Below are positions 61,437-64,000 of a stretch of DNA of 64,000 nt, piece by piece (position 1 is the stretch's first letter; every line of letters begins with the position of its first letter). This stretch comes from Alphaproteobacteria bacterium (lineage in GTDB: Bacteria > Pseudomonadota > Alphaproteobacteria > Rhizobiales > JAJFHC01): positions 186,001-250,000 of the forward strand of contig JAJFHD010000090.1 in NCBI GenBank assembly GCA_021775805.1, read 5' to 3'. The notes under the pieces were generated by a model. That model saw nothing but the letters and a program-made list of their open reading frames with translations, was not told where the DNA came from and did not search any database. A program made the position numbers and the translations under genes.

Positions 61437-63539
61437 TTAGTGTATGGCGACAGGGACCTCGGCGAGCACGGCACTGTTGTCGGCATTCCAATAACGCAGA
61501 ACATAGTTGCCGGGTTTCTTCGGTGCCTTGATCTTTGCAATTCGCCCATCATAGTCGCCGTTGACAAGCCTGGCCGCCGCCAGGACCTTGCCTTTTGCGC
61601 CTGACGCCGGATCGAAGATCTGGATCGAATCCCGATATGCGCCGGGGCCCTGCCATGAAACCGAAAACGACTCGCCAGCGACCGCTGCCTCCGGACCGTC
61701 AAGAGAAACGGGAGTCGCCTTGATTTCAATCGGTCTTGTCGCCAAAACCAAACGGCTGTCACCGCTCCAATAGCGCAGCATCAGTTGCTTCGGCTTGGCT
61801 GTGGCATTCATTTTTACCGTGCGCGCCTCGAATTCTCCGTTCACCAGCCTGGCAGATCGCAGCACCTTGCTTCGACCCCCACCGGTGTCGGGATCAAACA
61901 ACTGTATTGCGTCCCGATTGGCGCCAGGACCCGTCCAGGACACCTTGATCGTAGACCCGATCCCGACGCTTTCGGGCGCGTCAATGCCTACTTCGGCATC
62001 CTTCACCTCAATCTGGCGTGTGGCGAGAACTGTGCGGTTTTCACCATTCCAGTAACGCAGTTCATAAACTCCGGGACGTGCGGGAGCCGGCAAACGAATT
62101 TTCTGATTGTCGAAATCGCCATTGGTCAGGCGTTTTTCCCGGACCCGCTTTCCTTCGCCCTGATTGCCTTTGGGGTCAACAATCTGAACCGCATCCCTGC
62201 GGCCACCGGGACCGATCCACTCGACAGTGAAGGTGGCACCAATTGCGACGCTCTGCGGCGCACCAAGGGAAACCTCGGCCTCCAGCACCTCAATCTCACG
62301 GGTGGCAAGGACCTTATTGTTCTCTCCGTTCCAGTACTGCAGTCTATAGAATCCAGGCTCGGCCGGTGCAACGAGATCAACCGTCTTGTTGTCAAAGTCG
62401 CCGTTAACGACCCGCTTGCCGCGGATCGGTTTTCCCTCGCCCTGATTGGCTGTCGGATCAACAATTTGTACAACATCCCGTCGGCCACCTGGGCCAACCC
62501 ATTCCACCTTGAACCGGCGGCCTATGTCGACGGTCGGAAGTGCCGACAAGGAGACCTCCGCATCGATAATCTCAATGGCGCGCGTACCAATTACCGCGCG
62601 GGCGGCACCGTAGTAATAGCGAAGTTCGTAGGGCCCCGGTTTTACCGGAGCAACAAGGGTCACCTGACGCTTATCATATCCCGACGTCTGCAGTCGGCGG
62701 TCGCGAATCCTCCTGCCTTCACCGTTGTTGCCGTCGGGGTCGAACAACGAGACGTAATCGTACTTCTCGCCGGGTCCATCCCAGGTCACCGTGAACCGCC
62801 TGGCAATTTCCACCTGTTCGGGAGCGTCGAGATTTGCGCTGGGCAATTCTGCGACTTCCGCGGTTTCTGGCTCTGCTTCCGGCGCCACGGGCTGTTCCGA
62901 CGCCGTCACCTCGAGAACCGAGTCGGTCAGCGCGTCACCGAGGGCCGCGGCGTTGTCGGCTTGAATGTAGAGGCCCCCGGTTTCTTCCGCGATACAGGAC
63001 ACCTGACGGCCTTCTTCCGCGGAAAGGCCAAAACCGACGACGTGTACTTTCAAGCCAACGCCGGTTTTCTTGAGTTCACGCGCGAGAGCACACGGGTCCG
63101 CGTTGCAGGTCTCGATTCCATCCGTGATCAGGATGACGGTTGCCTTGTCTTCCGTATATTTCAGGGCTTCGGCGGCCTGTCTGACGGCAGCCGTCAGCGG
63201 CGTCTTGCCTTTCGGATTGATGTCCCCGGCCGCATTGCTGATCCGGCCGCCCGCGTCGGGAGAGATCGGAACAAGCACTTCAATGTCACTACAGTTGCCC
63301 TTCTCCCGATGACCGTATGTCATGAGGCCGAGCGACAGGTCCGGAGGAATCGATTGAAGCACCTGGGAAAGAACTTCTCGGGCGACAGAGATTTTTTCCG
63401 AACCGTCAATCCGTCCCCACATCGAACCTGAACCGTCAAGAATGATCATGCCCCGTTCGGCGGCGTTGAGCGCGGTTGAAACGAATGCGAATGACAACGC
63501 CATAGAACCCAGGATCAAGACGAACCGGAGTAGCTTCAT
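61437..63539 (-). CDS. secreted von Willebrand factor A protein with five tandem repeats
   Basis: Protein of 700 residues. After a signal peptide (VLILGSMALSFAFVSTALNAAE) comes a VWA domain at about residues 29-208, with the complete MIDAS motif DGSGSM (35-40), a conserved Thr (TP at 113) and the Asp of ITDGIETC (140). Cysteines at 83, 145, 150 and 182 could form disulfides. A Pro/Glu-rich linker (212-234) leads to five tandem repeats of about 94 residues (see separate entry). Metal-dependent adhesion or binding of periplasmic partners is likely. A MoxR ATPase, the usual partner of some VWA proteins, is not seen. It lies 30 bases upstream of the HSL esterase gene. Confidence 0.88.
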   Translation of the reverse strand: MKLLRFVLILGSMALSFAFVSTALNAAERGMIILDGSGSMWGRIDGSEKISVAREVLSQVLQSIPPDLSLGLMTYGHREKGNCSDIEVLVPISPDAGGRISNAAGDINPKGKTPLTAAVRQAAEALKYTEDKATVILITDGIETCNADPCALARELKKTGVGLKVHVVGFGLSAEEGRQVSCIAEETGGLYIQADNAAALGDALTDSVLEVTASEQPVAPEAEPETAEVAELPSANLDAPEQVEIARRFTVTWDGPGEKYDYVSLFDPDGNNGEGRRIRDRRLQTSGYDKRQVTLVAPVKPGPYELRYYYGAARAVIGTRAIEIIDAEVSLSALPTVDIGRRFKVEWVGPGGRRDVVQIVDPTANQGEGKPIRGKRVVNGDFDNKTVDLVAPAEPGFYRLQYWNGENNKVLATREIEVLEAEVSLGAPQSVAIGATFTVEWIGPGGRRDAVQIVDPKGNQGEGKRVREKRLTNGDFDNQKIRLPAPARPGVYELRYWNGENRTVLATRQIEVKDAEVGIDAPESVGIGSTIKVSWTGPGANRDAIQLFDPDTGGGRSKVLRSARLVNGEFEARTVKMNATAKPKQLMLRYWSGDSRLVLATRPIEIKATPVSLDGPEAAVAGESFSVSWQGPGAYRDSIQIFDPASGAKGKVLAAARLVNGDYDGRIAKIKAPKKPGNYVLRYWNADNSAVLAEVPVAIH
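61440..62837 (-). repeat. five tandem 94-residue Ig-like repeats in the VWA protein
   Basis: The C-terminal two thirds of the VWA protein consist of five units at about residues 235-325, 326-419, 420-513, 514-607 and 608-700. Each unit has a W-x-GPG core, then D-x-(V/I)-x-(L/I)-(F/V)-DP, a glycine/basic loop ending VNGDFD or a variant, and a final LRYWNG...VLATR-x-IE strand. Units 2 and 3 are the most alike. The spacing and strand pattern suggest a beta-sandwich (Ig/CARDB-like) fold. The repeats are visible directly; the fold is inferred. Confidence 0.85.
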
Positions 63540-63662
63540 GGAGAATTCCTCACTCTGAACTCATGTTGCAGACAAATGCCCGACATCAGTTGACTTTTCA
63601 CCGACCCGGCGCGTGCGGTCAGCACACACTTCGACTGTGATCGTTTGAAATTTGTAAGAGAG

Positions 63663-63965
63663 TCAACCTCCTGCACACTCCTGCGGCATCTGTTCCATTT
63701 TGCCGGAAATGAAAGTCATATCATCTGGGGCCAGATTTTTCTGGGCGGCCGCCATCGCCGTCCGATCCTTTGTAATGATCCCCATGAAGAACGCCCGCTG
63801 GGCGTCGTTGAATTCACTTTCGACCCTGTCGGCAATACACTTGCAACCGGTGGCTGACATTCTGAGTACCTCATGGCAGGATTTGAGGATGGTTTGTCTG
63901 TCGGCAGCCTGAACAGACACAACGCTCCAGAGGAGCCCAATCACAGTAAGCTTCCAGAGTCGCAT
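63663..63965 (-). CDS. small exported cysteine-containing hypothetical protein
   Basis: Protein of 100 residues with a signal peptide (LTVIGLLWSVVSVQAAD) and a mature domain of two to three helices with four cysteines (SCHEVL, TGCKCIADRV and a final ECAGG). The spacing suggests disulfide-stabilised helices. GGGAAAGGAATAGTC precedes the ATG. No family recognised. It ends 124 bases upstream of the VWA gene start on the same strand. Confidence 0.65.
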   Translation of the reverse strand: MRLWKLTVIGLLWSVVSVQAADRQTILKSCHEVLRMSATGCKCIADRVESEFNDAQRAFFMGIITKDRTAMAAAQKNLAPDDMTFISGKMEQMPQECAGG

Positions 63966-64000
63966 GACTATTCCTTTCCCTCAGAAGATGGTCAAGATTA

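Noticed and set aside
61785-63431. 548-residue open frame on the plus strand
   Set aside because: It lies entirely antisense to the VWA protein gene, which has a signal peptide, MIDAS motif and repeats. The antisense frame has no recognisable domain and reflects codon bias.
1-64000. CRISPR array, insertion sequence, integrase, prophage or plasmid functions
   Set aside because: No regularly spaced repeats, transposase or integrase motifs, terminal inverted repeats or att-like duplications were seen in the genes or intergenic regions.

Overview
The window reads as a continuous piece of chromosome from an alphaproteobacterium, most likely a marine or saline-habitat member of the Hyphomicrobiales or Rhodobacterales. 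This is inferred from gene content, not from a marker gene. The evidence includes a Usg-family gene, a complete YdcSTUV-type polyamine ABC transporter, a NavAb-like sodium channel, a choline-sulfatase, quaternary-amine-type Rieske oxygenases, DR2398-type flavoproteins and a PCu(A)C copper chaperone. Base composition looks fairly even and GC-rich by eye. I found no rRNA, tRNA, CRISPR array, transposase, integrase or prophage gene. Genes are densely packed on both strands in short operons.

Region 1 (0-9 kb) holds small conserved proteins (DUF1203, SH3-domain, secreted unknowns), a DoeB/aspartoacylase-type deacylase, a GT2 glycosyltransferase next to a DadA/PuuB-type FAD oxidoreductase, a YjfB-like small protein and a class I/II aminotransferase. 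Region 2 (9-17 kb) has an RraA-type aldolase overlapping a PPOX flavoprotein, the ydcSTUV transporter with a strong hairpin between ydcS and ydcT, a periplasmic copper chaperone, and a two-gene tryptophan-to-kynurenine unit (formamidase and kynA). Region 3 (17-36 kb) mixes housekeeping and unknown genes: an FAD monooxygenase, a gamma-glutamylcyclotransferase-like protein, the M3 peptidase dcp, a TfoX N-domain protein, two MFS transporters, a CoA-transferase/GST/TPR operon, a hydroxyacid dehydrogenase, and a disordered protein whose stop codon overlaps that of a voltage-gated sodium channel gene.

Region 4 (36-49 kb) contains MOSC, MFS and Usg genes. A plus-strand metabolic run follows (aldehyde dehydrogenase, a histidine-rich membrane protein of unknown function, an SDR with Phe in place of the catalytic Tyr, a GST-kappa isomerase, an EamA exporter). 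Then come a LysR regulator and, divergent from it, two tandem paralogous Rieske oxygenase alpha subunits and a class II aldolase. Region 5 (49-55 kb) has a second LysR gene, then on the minus strand a VOC protein, a fatty-acid desaturase directly abutting a phytanoyl-CoA dioxygenase (PhyH), and a choline-sulfatase (betC) overlapping a second PhyH oxygenase. Regions 4 and 5 together look like an accessory catabolic island for N-methylated or sulfated osmolyte-like compounds. It encodes at least four non-heme iron oxygenases but no obvious Rieske reductase.

Region 6 (55-64 kb) has a YeaE-like aldo/keto reductase, an ECF sigma/anti-sigma pair with a Tat-exported intradiol dioxygenase downstream, an L,D-transpeptidase with a clear terminator, an Ldh2-family dehydrogenase lacking the usual SHG histidine, an HSL-type esterase, and a secreted von Willebrand A protein with five tandem 94-residue repeats.

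The most promising leads for new biology are the Rieske/aldolase/PhyH/betC island, the histidine-rich membrane protein, the repeat-bearing VWA protein and a compact structured intergenic element near 19.9-20.0 kb. All functional statements rest on motif recognition and recalled family knowledge; no database search was run.
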